Shown here piece after piece: positions 24,737 to 33,689 of a DNA stretch of 64,000 bases; the first letter of the stretch is position 1, and each line of letters starts with the position of its first letter. The DNA comes from Roseomonas alba. Lineage in GTDB: Bacteria > Pseudomonadota > Alphaproteobacteria > Acetobacterales > Acetobacteraceae. A program made the translations under genes and the position numbers. The notes beneath the pieces are model-generated. The model worked only from the letters and a program-made list of their open reading frames with translations. It searched no databases and was not told the origin of the DNA. The DNA is taken from the NCBI RefSeq assembly GCF_019430885.1, contig NZ_JAHYBZ010000004.1, positions 124,001 to 188,000 of the forward strand, read 5' to 3'.

Positions 24737-26029
24737 ATGAAGCGCCTGACCACCACCGACCCCGATTTCGAGCCCGCCTTCACCGCCCTGCTCGACGACG
24801 CGCGCGAGACGACCGCGCGGGTGGACGCCGCCGTGGCCGGCATCATCGCCGATGTGCGAGCGCGGGGTGATGCGGCGCTCATGGACCTCACCGCGCGATT
24901 CGATGGCTGGACGCCGAAGAGCGCCGACGCGCTCCGCGTCACGGCTGAGGAGATCGAGGCCGCCGATGCCCGCATCGACGCGGAACGCCGCGCCGCGCTG
25001 AACCTCGCCGCCGAGCGCATCGAGGCGTTCCACCGCGCGCAGTTGCCGCGCGACCTCGAGATGACGGATGCGGCCGGGCTGACGCTCGGCATGCGCTGGG
25101 GGGCGATCGACGCGGTCGGCATCTATGTCCCGGGCGGCAAGGCGGCCTATCCGTCCTCCGTGCTGATGAATGCGATCCCGGCGCGGGCGGCGGGTGTTGC
25201 GCGCATCGCCATGTGCGTGCCGACGCCGGAGGGGGAGACCAATCCCCTCGTCCTCGCCGCGGCGAAGCGGGCCGGGGTGAGCGAGATCTTCCGCATCGGC
25301 GGGGCCCAGGCGATCGCGGCCATGGCCTGGGGCACCGCCTCAATTGCGCCGGTCGATCGCATCTGCGGCCCCGGCAATGCCTATGTCGCGGAGGCAAAGC
25401 GCCAGGTCTTCGGGCGAGTGGGCATCGATTCGATCGCCGGCCCGTCCGAGGTGGTGGTGATCGCCGATGCCGCCAACGATCCGCGCCATGTGGCGGTCGA
25501 CCTGTTGGCGCAGGCGGAGCACGACGAAAGCGCCCAGTCCATCCTGATCACGCCGGATGCCGGCCTGGCCGAGGCAGTGGTCGCGGCTGTCGAATCCGAA
25601 CTGCGCCACCTGCCGCGCGCGGCCATCGCCGGCGAATCCTGGGCGCGGCACGGCGCGGTGATCCTGGTGCGGGACCTCGCCGAGGCAGCCGCCCTGACCA
25701 ATCGGCTGGCGCCGGAGCATCTGCAACTCATGGTGGATCAGCCCCGCGCCCTGCTTGCGCAGGTCCGGCATGCGGGGGCGGCTTTCCTCGGGCGCTTCTG
25801 TCCGGAAGCGGTGGGAGACTATGTCGCGGGGCCGAATCACGTGCTGCCGACAGGGCGCACGGCGCGATTCGCCTCGGGGCTCTCGGTGTTCGATTTCCTC
25901 AAGCGCACCACCTGGGTGGAGGCGGATGAGGCCGCTCTCGCGGCCGTGGGACCGGCCGCCGTGGTGCTGGGCGAAGCCGAGGGCCTGACCGCCCATGCAC
26001 GGAGCGTGGCGCTGCGTCTCGGCGGTTGA
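24737..26029 (+). CDS. hisD: Histidinol dehydrogenase
   Basis: 430 residues. A zinc enzyme that oxidises L-histidinol to histidine in two NAD-dependent steps. Clear family blocks are GAIDAVGIYVPGGKAAYPSSVLMNAIPA, GAQAIAAMAWGTASI, ICGPGNAYVAEAKRQVFG, the catalytic AQAEHDESAQSILIT (Glu-His), and the C-terminal LAPEHLQLMV and FSSGLSVFDFLKR-like FASGLSVFDFLKRTTWVE. The ATG at 24737 gives MKRLTTTDPDFE, and AGGA lies ten bases upstream. The neighbouring infA-maf-yacG block is conserved in alphaproteobacteria. Confidence 0.97.
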   Translation: MKRLTTTDPDFEPAFTALLDDARETTARVDAAVAGIIADVRARGDAALMDLTARFDGWTPKSADALRVTAEEIEAADARIDAERRAALNLAAERIEAFHRAQLPRDLEMTDAAGLTLGMRWGAIDAVGIYVPGGKAAYPSSVLMNAIPARAAGVARIAMCVPTPEGETNPLVLAAAKRAGVSEIFRIGGAQAIAAMAWGTASIAPVDRICGPGNAYVAEAKRQVFGRVGIDSIAGPSEVVVIADAANDPRHVAVDLLAQAEHDESAQSILITPDAGLAEAVVAAVESELRHLPRAAIAGESWARHGAVILVRDLAEAAALTNRLAPEHLQLMVDQPRALLAQVRHAGAAFLGRFCPEAVGDYVAGPNHVLPTGRTARFASGLSVFDFLKRTTWVEADEAALAAVGPAAVVLGEAEGLTAHARSVALRLGG

Positions 26030-26042
26030 GGCCTCGCCGCGC

Positions 26043-26071
26043 TTGACCCGCGCGGCCCCCGAGACCATTTT
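26043..26071 (+). promoter_or_regulatory. Possible promoter upstream of infA
   Basis: TTGACC at 26043-26048 is followed, after 17 bases, by CATTTT at 26066-26071, in an otherwise very GC-rich gap. The -35 box fits well and the -10 box only weakly. It lies about 75 bases before the infA start. Confidence 0.35.
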
Positions 26072-26143
26072 CCCGCCGATTTCACGTGGCGCGCCGCGCC
26101 GCGAACCTCCATGCGCGCCCTGCGCGCCAGACAATGAGGCCCG

Positions 26144-26362
26144 ATGTCCAAGGAAGACATGATCGAGTTCAGCGGCCAGGTCGTTGAACTTCTCCCCAAC
26201 GCCATGTTCCGCGTGAAGCTGGACAATGACCACATGGTCCTCGCGCACACCTCCGGGAAGATGCGCAAGAACCGCATCCGCGTGCTCGCCGGTGACCGCG
26301 TGAATGTCGAGATGACGCCCTACGACCTGACCAAGGGCCGCATCACGTTTCGATTCAAGTGA
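26144..26362 (+). CDS. infA: Translation initiation factor IF-1
   Basis: 72 residues, the standard length. An S1/OB-fold protein that binds the ribosomal A site during initiation. The sequence [20 protein letters not shown] begins at the ATG and the family core [32 protein letters not shown] is intact. The gene is followed by maf, RNase E/G and yacG, the conserved alphaproteobacterial order. Just after the stop, a near copy of the last 15 bases (CGATTCAAGTGACCG, then CGCTTCAAGTAACCG) occurs 29 bases on. Confidence 0.98.
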   Translation: MSKEDMIEFSGQVVELLPNAMFRVKLDNDHMVLAHTSGKMRKNRIRVLAGDRVNVEMTPYDLTKGRITFRFK

Positions 26363-26399
26363 CCGGCATGCGCCGGGGCCGCTTCAAGTAACCGCGCCC

Positions 26400-26987
26400 G
26401 TGACCGAGATGCGCCCGCCGCTGGTGCTCGCGAGCGCCAGTCCGCGGCGCTTGGATCTCCTTGCCCGCCTCGGCATCGTGCCGGACCGGGTGGTTGCCAC
26501 CGACATCGACGAGACCCCACTGAAGGGCGAGATCCCGCGGCCCCATGCCGCGCGTCTGGCGCTTGCCAAGGCGGAAGCCGGGGCTGCTGCGGCGCCTGGA
26601 GCGATTGTGCTGGCGGCCGATACCGTGGTCGGCGTGGGCCGCCGAATCCTGCCCAAGGCCGAGACCGAGGATCAGGCGCGCGAATGCCTCGATCTGCTCT
26701 CGGGGCGCCGGCATCGCGTGACGACGGCGGTGGTGCTGGCCCTGCCTGATGGGCGGCGGCTGAAACGGTCCGTGGAAAGCCAGGTGACGTTCCAGCGCCT
26801 GACGGGGCAGCAGGTAGTTGACTACCTCACCCGTGGGGAGTGGCAGGGCAAAGCGGGCGGCTACGCCATCCAGGGGCGGGCTGAGGCCTTCATCCGCTTC
26901 CTCTCTGGCAGCCATTCCAACGTGGTGGGGTTGCCGCTGTTCGAGACAGCGCAGTTGCTGCGCGGCATCGGATGGCTGCGGCCCTAG
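26400..26987 (+). CDS. maf: Maf family nucleoside triphosphate pyrophosphatase
   Basis: 195 residues from GTG at 26400 (ATG at 26409 is an alternative start). The protein hydrolyses non-canonical or modified NTPs to monophosphates. Family motifs: LVLASASPRRLDLLARLGI, the Lys/Glu of ALAKAEAG, AADTVVGVGRRILPKA, and the C-terminal GGYAIQGRAEAFIRFLSGSHSNVVGLPLFE. It ends 16 bases inside the start of the RNase E/G gene. Confidence 0.93.
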   Translation: MTEMRPPLVLASASPRRLDLLARLGIVPDRVVATDIDETPLKGEIPRPHAARLALAKAEAGAAAAPGAIVLAADTVVGVGRRILPKAETEDQARECLDLLSGRRHRVTTAVVLALPDGRRLKRSVESQVTFQRLTGQQVVDYLTRGEWQGKAGGYAIQGRAEAFIRFLSGSHSNVVGLPLFETAQLLRGIGWLRP

Positions 26988-28156
26988 ACCCCCGCGCGCC
27001 CAGTGGCGCGGCAATCCTCGTCAGCGCCTCGCCCGGCGAGCTGCGCACGGCGCTGCTGGAAGGCGGCGTGCTGACCGAGGCCTGGGTGGAGCGCCCTGCC
27101 CGCCCCGATGGCGTGGGGGACCTCCAGCGCGGCCGCGTGAGCGCGGTGGCCCCCGCCATGGCCGGGGCTTTCATCGCCCTGGCCGGTGGCGAGACCGGCT
27201 TCCTGCCGGAGAGCGAGGCCAGTGCCGAACGTCGCCCCATCGCCGCCGCGGTGCAGGAGGGACTGATCCTGCCGCTGCGCGTGACCCGCGCGGCGCAGGG
27301 CGGCAAGGGGCCGCGCGTGACCGCCCGGCTGTCCGAGGCCGAATCGGCCGCGGTCGCCGCCGCGCCGGCCGGTGCGCCGCGGCTCGTGGCGCGCGGTCCG
27401 AGCGCGGCGGCGCGGCTCGCCGCGCGCTACCCGGCGGCCGAGCTGCGGGTGGACAGCGCGGCGCTGATGGCCCGGCTGCGCGCGGGTCTGGGGGACCGCG
27501 TGCGCCTGGTGGCCTCCCCGGCCTTCGATGATGCGCTGGAGGCCGAGTTCGACGTCCTGGCCGGCCCGGAGGCCCCCCTGCCGGGCGGTGGACGGCTGCT
27601 GATCCATCCGACGCCGGCGCTGACGGCGATCGACATGGATGCCGGCAGCGCCGCCGGCGCGCGCGGCACGCAGGCCGTGGTCGCGCTGAACCGGGACGCG
27701 CTGCCGGAACTCGCCCGACAGATCCGCGCACGCAATCTGGCCGGCGCGCTCCTGGTCGATTTCGCAGGGCTGACGCCCAAACGGCGGGAGGCTCTGGCTG
27801 AGCCGCTGCGCGCCGCATTGGCGCCCGACCGCCATGCGCGGCTGCTGGGCTTTACGCATCTGGGCATGGCCGAGATCGTGCGCGACCGCATCCACCCGCC
27901 GCTGCATGAGGTGCTGGGGCGGCCGGCTTCGGCCCTGACACGGGGGCTCGCCGCACTGCGCCAGGCGGTGCGGGAGGCGGCCGCACGGCCTGGCGCGCGA
28001 TTCGCGCTGCGCGCGACGCCGGCTGTCGTCGCAGCCTTGCAAGGCCTGCCTGGCGCGTTGGAAGACCATGCGGCCGAGGCCGGCGCGGCATTGGCCCTGG
28101 TGCCCGATGCCGCGGCCAGCGAGCCTGTTATCGAGGAGATGCGCCGTGGCGGATGA
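26972..28156 (+). CDS. Ribonuclease E/G family protein, short form without zinc-link
   Basis: 394 residues. The N-terminus carries an S1-like region (residues ~45-110: VGDLQRGRVSAVAPAMAGAFIALAGGETGFLP). The catalytic part holds the two acidic sites seen in RNase E/G: LTAIDMDAG and LLVDFAGL. GFTHLGMAEIVRDR matches the region just before the zinc-link, but the CPxC motif that should follow is absent, and the protein ends soon after. Short versions of this kind sit between maf and yacG in related bacteria. It probably processes rRNA or mRNA; activity and oligomer state are uncertain. Confidence 0.88.
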   Translation: MAAALDPRAPSGAAILVSASPGELRTALLEGGVLTEAWVERPARPDGVGDLQRGRVSAVAPAMAGAFIALAGGETGFLPESEASAERRPIAAAVQEGLILPLRVTRAAQGGKGPRVTARLSEAESAAVAAAPAGAPRLVARGPSAAARLAARYPAAELRVDSAALMARLRAGLGDRVRLVASPAFDDALEAEFDVLAGPEAPLPGGGRLLIHPTPALTAIDMDAGSAAGARGTQAVVALNRDALPELARQIRARNLAGALLVDFAGLTPKRREALAEPLRAALAPDRHARLLGFTHLGMAEIVRDRIHPPLHEVLGRPASALTRGLAALRQAVREAAARPGARFALRATPAVVAALQGLPGALEDHAAEAGAALALVPDAAASEPVIEEMRRGG

Positions 28157-28325
28157 CCGATCGCCGCCCCGCCCCCTGCCCCGCTGCCCGATCTGCCGCC
28201 GCCCGGCACAGGAGGCCGCGCGGCCCTTCTGTTCGGCGCGCTGCGCGCAGGTCGATCTGGGGCGCTGGATGACGGAGAGCTACGCCATCCCGGCCGCGCC
28301 GGCCGATGATGAAGAAGAGCGCTGA
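28146..28325 (+). CDS. yacG: DNA gyrase inhibitor YacG (zinc-ribbon)
   Basis: 59 residues from GTG at 28146, overlapping the end of the RNase gene by 11 bases. The four zinc ligands are CPIC and FCSARC, followed by QVDLGRWMTESYAIP, a stretch diagnostic of YacG. In E. coli YacG binds GyrB and blocks DNA binding by gyrase. The C-terminus is acidic, as usual. Confidence 0.95.
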   Translation: MADDRSPPRPLPRCPICRRPAQEAARPFCSARCAQVDLGRWMTESYAIPAAPADDEEER

Positions 28326-28397
28326 CCCGGCTGGACAGGCGCGGCGTGGTCCGCTATTCCCCGCGGCCTCGCCGGGTTCCCACGGGAACCTCAATGG

Positions 28398-28473
28398 GCC
28401 CAGGTAGCTCAGTTGGTAGAGCATGCGACTGAAAATCGCAGTGTCGGTGGTTCGATTCCGCCCCTGGGCACCA
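28398..28473 (+). tRNA. tRNA-Phe (anticodon GAA)
   Basis: 76 nucleotides with an encoded CCA. Acceptor GCCCAGG/CCTGGGC, anticodon loop CTGAAAATC, T-loop TTCGATTC. Its position after yacG is conserved in alphaproteobacteria. Confidence 0.97.
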
Positions 28474-28579
28474 TTCCCCTTCTCTCATCGCGACATCGGC
28501 TGACCTTGTCCCATAGCCGCCCTGAGCCGTGGGCACGATTGCACCATGGCGCGGCGCGCCTCGTGCCCGCGCTGCCCGT

Positions 28580-28972
28580 CTATTGCAGCAACGGCCGGTA
28601 GCGATCGCGGTAGCCGAACAGCAGAAGCGCCGTCAGCGCGGCAAGCACCGCCGCCACCGGGATCCCCCCCGGGTTCAGCACCAGGTGGAACAGCACGATC
28701 ACGGTGATGATCGGCAGCAGGGCCAGCAGCGCCAGCGCAGGGAAGCGGTTGAACAGCAGGCACAGCCCGGCGACGAGGTCGATTGATTTCATCAACGGCC
28801 AGATAAAGCCGCTTTCCTTCAGCGCGGCCTCGAAGCGCAGCCCGATATCGGAGGTGGGCGGGTGGATCAGGTTTCCACCGGTGAAGATCCAGAAGAAGCC
28901 ATCGGCGGCACTGACCAGGAACAGCAGGCCGAGCAGGATGCGCGGCACATCGACGGTAAAACGGCGGACCAT
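28580..28972 (-). CDS. DoxX family membrane protein
   Basis: 130 residues starting MVRRFTVDVPRILLGLLFLVSAADGFFW, with four membrane segments (about 10-30, 60-80, 83-103, 108-123). GFIWPLMKSIDLVAGLCLLFNRF matches the DoxX-like repeat. Members are linked to respiratory or redox reactions but the role is often unknown. The M at 28972 was chosen because the longer frame adds 23 hydrophilic residues with no sense. It stands alone on the minus strand. Confidence 0.8.
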   Translation of the reverse strand: MVRRFTVDVPRILLGLLFLVSAADGFFWIFTGGNLIHPPTSDIGLRFEAALKESGFIWPLMKSIDLVAGLCLLFNRFPALALLALLPIITVIVLFHLVLNPGGIPVAAVLAALTALLLFGYRDRYRPLLQ

Positions 28973-29081
28973 CGGAAACCTCCAGCAGGGGAACGATGTG
29001 CGCTTCCTGCCGGGCCACGCGGCGCGCGGCAAGCGCCGCACGCCACGCGGTGTGATCCGCTTCAGGGGTCTCGGCGCCGCC

Positions 29082-29510
29082 TCAGCCGCCGACCACCGGC
29101 GGCATCGGACCGGTCGGCGTGGCGCGGAAGGACATCGTCCCCACCGGCTGGCCGTTCAGGCTGATGCCGCAGTCGAACTGGCGATCGGCGCGCGCGAGCT
29201 CCCGGGACCGGCAGGCGGCGGCGAGCGGCATGGTGCCGGCATAGCCTTCCAGCGTCGTCACGCCATAGGTCACGAGGTTGCCCGAGATCGCCGTCTGGCC
29301 GTTCGCGCGGATGACGAGGTCGTGGCGCGGTTCCGTGCTCGACCCTCCGACCGGGATGCGGCTCGTCGTCATCTCGCCGGACAGCACGACCTGCTGGCCC
29401 GTCATGGGCATGACCACGGCGAGGTCCGCCGCGCGCGATACGCCTGGCGCAGTCTGCGCGCAGGCTGACAGCGCGAGGAGGGAAAGGCCTGCCAGGGCAG
29501 TGCGTCGCAT
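29082..29510 (-). CDS. Hypothetical lipoprotein
   Basis: 142 residues. Signal peptide MRRTALAGLSLLALSACAQ with lipobox LSAC (Cys17). The mature part is beta-rich, with two Cys (AAACRSREL and FDCGISLNGQPVG) that could form a disulfide. FDCGISLNGQPVGTMSFRATP is a stretch seen in small exported alphaproteobacterial proteins of unknown role. It is divergent from livH, with a 139-base gap holding both promoters. Confidence 0.7.
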   Translation of the reverse strand: MRRTALAGLSLLALSACAQTAPGVSRAADLAVVMPMTGQQVVLSGEMTTSRIPVGGSSTEPRHDLVIRANGQTAISGNLVTYGVTTLEGYAGTMPLAAACRSRELARADRQFDCGISLNGQPVGTMSFRATPTGPMPPVVGG

Positions 29511-29649
29511 GGGTCCTTCTCCGTCTTTGCTTGACGGAGCCATCAACGCCGCCCCCGCAACGAAGTTGCGATCGGGACCGAATCCGCTTCCGGCCGCCCC
29601 CGCCCTGCCCTAGCGTTCCCGGCAAGGGAGACTGATCGACGGGGGTTCC

Positions 29650-30560
<911 letters not shown>

Positions 30561-30564
<4 letters not shown>

Positions 30565-31838
30565 CCCCGGCCGTCCTGAAGGACGCCGCGCTGACCGCGC
30601 TCGTCGCCTTCGGCCTCTTCGCGCCGATGGTGGGGCTGCGCACCGATGTCGGGCCGACCGGCGAACTGGTGCTGCGCCAGCGCTGGGGCGATGTGGCGAT
30701 CCTGGTCGGCATCGCCTTCGTGGGACGCATCGCGCTGATGGCCTGGCGCGCCGTCCGCGGCGAACCGAAGCCGCCTTCGGCCGCACGCACCGAGGCGATC
30801 CGCCGCGCCGGGACCTTCGTCGCGCCGGTGCTGCTCGCCTTCGCCGTCGCCCTGCCGCTCATTCCCGGCACCGGCCGCTATGAGCTCGACCTCGGCATCC
30901 TGGTGCTGACCTATGTCATGCTCGGCTGGGGGCTGAACATCGTGGTCGGGCTCGCCGGGCTGCTCGACCTCGGCTACGTCGCCTTCTACGCGGTCGGGGC
31001 CTATTCCTACGCCCTTCTGGCGACGAATTTCGGGTTGTCCTTCTGGATCTGCCTGCCGCTGGCCGGCATCCTCGCTTCATTCTGGGGCATCCTGCTCGGC
31101 TTCCCGGTGCTGCGGCTGCGCGGGGATTACCTCGCCATCGTCACCCTCGCCTTCGGCGAGATCATCCGCATCGTCCTGCTGAACTGGGTCAGCCTGACCG
31201 GCGGCCCGAACGGCGTGTCGGGCATCCCGCGCCCGACCTTCTTCGGCCTGTCCTTCTCGATGTCCGGCGAGCCCGACACCTTCGCCGGCTTCTTCGGCAT
31301 CGAGCCGTCACCGAGCCATCGGGTGATCTTCCTCTACTACCTGATCCTGGGCCTCGCGCTGCTGACCAACTGGGTGTCGATCCGGCTGCGCCGCCAGCCG
31401 CTCGGCCGCGCCTGGGAAGCGTTGCGGGAGGATGAGATCGCCTGCCGTGCCCTCGGCATCAACATCACCGCGACCAAGCTGACCGCCTTCGCGCTCGGGG
31501 CGATGTTCGCCGGCTTCGCGGGGTCCTTCTTCGCCACGCGGCAGGGCTTCATCAGCCCGGAATCCTTCACCTTCATCGAAAGCGCGATCATCCTCGCCAT
31601 CGTCGTCCTCGGCGGCATGGGCAGCCAGATCGGCATCGCCATCGCCGCGCTGGTGATGATCGGCGGGTTCGAGGTGTTCCGCGACCTCGACGAATGGCGG
31701 ATGCTCGTCTTCGGCGGCGCGATGGTGCTGATCATGGTGGTGCGGCCGCGCGGGTTGGTGGGGCATCGCACGCCCACGGTGGCGCTCGGCGAGCGGCGGA
31801 GCATCAGCGCCGAGCACGTCGCCGAGGGGCATGGCTGA
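30561..31838 (+). CDS. livM: Branched-chain amino-acid type ABC transporter permease LivM
   Basis: 425 residues, a little longer than typical because of a ~95-residue N-terminal region with two extra hydrophobic segments. The core has GWGLNIVVGLAGLLDLGYVAFYAVGAY, PVLRLRGDYLAIVTLAFGEIIRI, GRAWEALREDEIACRALGIN (the cytoplasmic ATPase-contact loop) and VVLGGMGSQIG. It forms the membrane channel with LivH. The gene overlaps livH by ATGA and livG follows after 3 bases. Confidence 0.93.
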
Positions 31839-31841
31839 GGC

Positions 31842-32639
31842 ATGACGGCCCCCATTCTCGAAGCCGAGAACCTGACCATGCGCTTCGGCGGCCTGGTCGC
31901 CGTCGATACCGTCACCTTCGCCGCCCTGCGCGGTGGCATCACCGCCATCATCGGCCCCAACGGCGCGGGCAAGACGACGCTGTTCAACTGCATCACGGGC
32001 TTCTACCGGCCATCCGCCGGCACGCTGCGCCTTCACCCGGATGGCGCGCCGATCGAATTGCAGCGCCTGCCCGGCCACCACATCGCCCGCGCCGGCGTCG
32101 CCCGCACCTTCCAGAACATCCGGCTGTTTCCCGGCATGACGGTGCTCGAGAACCTGCTCGTCGCGCAGCACAACACGCTGATGGCCGCGACCGGCTTCGG
32201 CATCGGCGCGCTGCTGGGCTCGCGCCGCTATCGCCGCGCCGAGAAGGCCGCCATCGAGAAGGCGAAGCACTGGCTGGAACAGACCGCGCTGATCGAACGC
32301 GCGGACGACCCCGCCGGCGCCTTGCCCTATGGCCAGCAGCGCCGCGTCGAGATCGCTCGCGCCATGTGCACCGATCCCGCGCTGCTCTGCCTGGACGAAC
32401 CCGCCGCCGGCCTCAACCCGCGGGAATCCGCCGAATTGTCCGGCCTGCTCCGCCGCATCCAGGCCGGCGGCTGCTCCATCCTGCTGATCGAGCATGACAT
32501 GGGCGTGGTCATGGGCATCTCCGACCGCATCGTCGTGCTGGACCACGGCCGCAAGATCGCCGACGGCACGCCCGCCGAGATCCGCGCCGATCCGCGCGTC
32601 ATCGCCGCCTATCTCGGCGAGGGGGATGACGAGGCATGA
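31842..32639 (+). CDS. livG: ABC transporter ATP-binding protein LivG
   Basis: 265 residues. Walker A GPNGAGKTTLF, Q-loop TFQNIRLF, signature LPYGQQRRVEIARAM, Walker B LLCLDEPAAGLN and H-loop IEHDM are all present. One of the two ATPases that drive the LivHM channel. Its stop overlaps the start of livF (ATGA), so all four liv genes form one operon. Confidence 0.94.
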   Translation: MTAPILEAENLTMRFGGLVAVDTVTFAALRGGITAIIGPNGAGKTTLFNCITGFYRPSAGTLRLHPDGAPIELQRLPGHHIARAGVARTFQNIRLFPGMTVLENLLVAQHNTLMAATGFGIGALLGSRRYRRAEKAAIEKAKHWLEQTALIERADDPAGALPYGQQRRVEIARAMCTDPALLCLDEPAAGLNPRESAELSGLLRRIQAGGCSILLIEHDMGVVMGISDRIVVLDHGRKIADGTPAEIRADPRVIAAYLGEGDDEA

Positions 32640-33349
32640 CCATGCTCGCCGTCGACACCGTCTCAACCGCCTATGGCGCCGTGCAGGCGCTGCGGGAGGT
32701 GTCCATCACCGTCGCGCAGGGCGAGATCGTCACGCTTGTGGGCGCCAACGGCGCGGGCAAATCCACCCTGCTGATGACGATCTGCGGCGATCCCCGCGCA
32801 CGGTCCGGCCGTGTGGTCTTCGAGGATCGCGACATCACCGCCCTGCCGACGCATGAGATCATGCGCCTCGGCTTGGCACAGGTGCCGGAAGGCCGCCGCG
32901 TCTTCCCGCGCATGTCGGTGATGGAGAACCTGCTGATGGGCGCGCAGGTCGCCAGGCACGATCCCGCCCCGCTGCTGCGCCAGGTCTTCGCCCTGTTCCC
33001 CCGGCTGGAGGAACGCCAGTCCCAGCGCGGCGGCACGCTGTCGGGGGGCGAGCAGCAGATGCTCGCCATCGGCCGGGCGCTGATGTCGAAGCCGCGGCTG
33101 CTGCTGCTGGACGAGCCCTCCCTCGGCCTCGCACCCCTGATCGTGCGGCAGATCTTCGCCGCGATCCGGGAGCTGAACGAGAAGGAAGGGCTGACCGTGC
33201 TGCTGGTGGAGCAGAACGCCTACCAGGCACTGCGGCTGGCGCATCGGGGGTATGTGCTGGTGAACGGGCGGATCACCCTGGCAGGGTCGGGGCGGGAACT
33301 GCTCGCCATGCCGGAGGTGCGGGACGCGTATCTGGGCGGGGGGCACTAG
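32636..33349 (+). CDS. livF: ABC transporter ATP-binding protein LivF
   Basis: 237 residues. Walker A GANGAGKSTLL, VPEGRRVFPRMSVMENL (Q-loop region typical of LivF), signature TLSGGEQQMLAIGRAL, Walker B LLLLDEPSLGLAP, H-loop LVEQN. Last gene of the liv operon; an inverted-repeat element follows 8 bases after the stop and probably ends transcription. Confidence 0.95.
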   Translation: MTMLAVDTVSTAYGAVQALREVSITVAQGEIVTLVGANGAGKSTLLMTICGDPRARSGRVVFEDRDITALPTHEIMRLGLAQVPEGRRVFPRMSVMENLLMGAQVARHDPAPLLRQVFALFPRLEERQSQRGGTLSGGEQQMLAIGRALMSKPRLLLLDEPSLGLAPLIVRQIFAAIRELNEKEGLTVLLVEQNAYQALRLAHRGYVLVNGRITLAGSGRELLAMPEVRDAYLGGGH

Positions 33350-33356
33350 ACGTCCC

Positions 33357-33635
33357 GGAGAGGGGCTTTTCCCCTCTCCGTCCCTCTCCCCACCAAAGGC
33401 CCGGGGCCTTTGGAAACCGTCACCTGGCGCCGGGCGCCATGGGCGGGAATGGGTGCCGTAACCCGCTCCCGCGCCCGGAAGGCGCTGAGGGGGTTCCGGA
33501 TGCCCGATATGCCCGGCGCCAGAAGATTGCGGTCCAGGATGCCCAGCATCCAGGGGCACCCATCGGCGTTGCGCAGCACCGTCGATGGGGCCCCGATGGT
33601 GGGGTGAGGTTTGGAGAGGGACAAAGCCCCTCTCC
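33357..33635. repeat. Intergenic inverted-repeat element, copy 2 (after livF)
   Basis: Starts with hairpin GGAGAGGGG...CCCCTCTCC (33357-33379), then CCAAAGGCC-CGG-GGCCTTTGG near 33393. It ends with GGAGAGGG-ACAAA-GCCCCTCTCC near 33613-33635. Inside is GGCGCCAGAAGATTGCG (about 33516-33532), which recurs as its reverse complement in the copy at 61918. No gene is seen in this ~280 bases. Confidence 0.75.
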
Positions 33636-33689
33636 AATTCCTCTTCGGCCTAACCTATCTCCCATCGCCCCTATGCTATAGCCCCCCGA

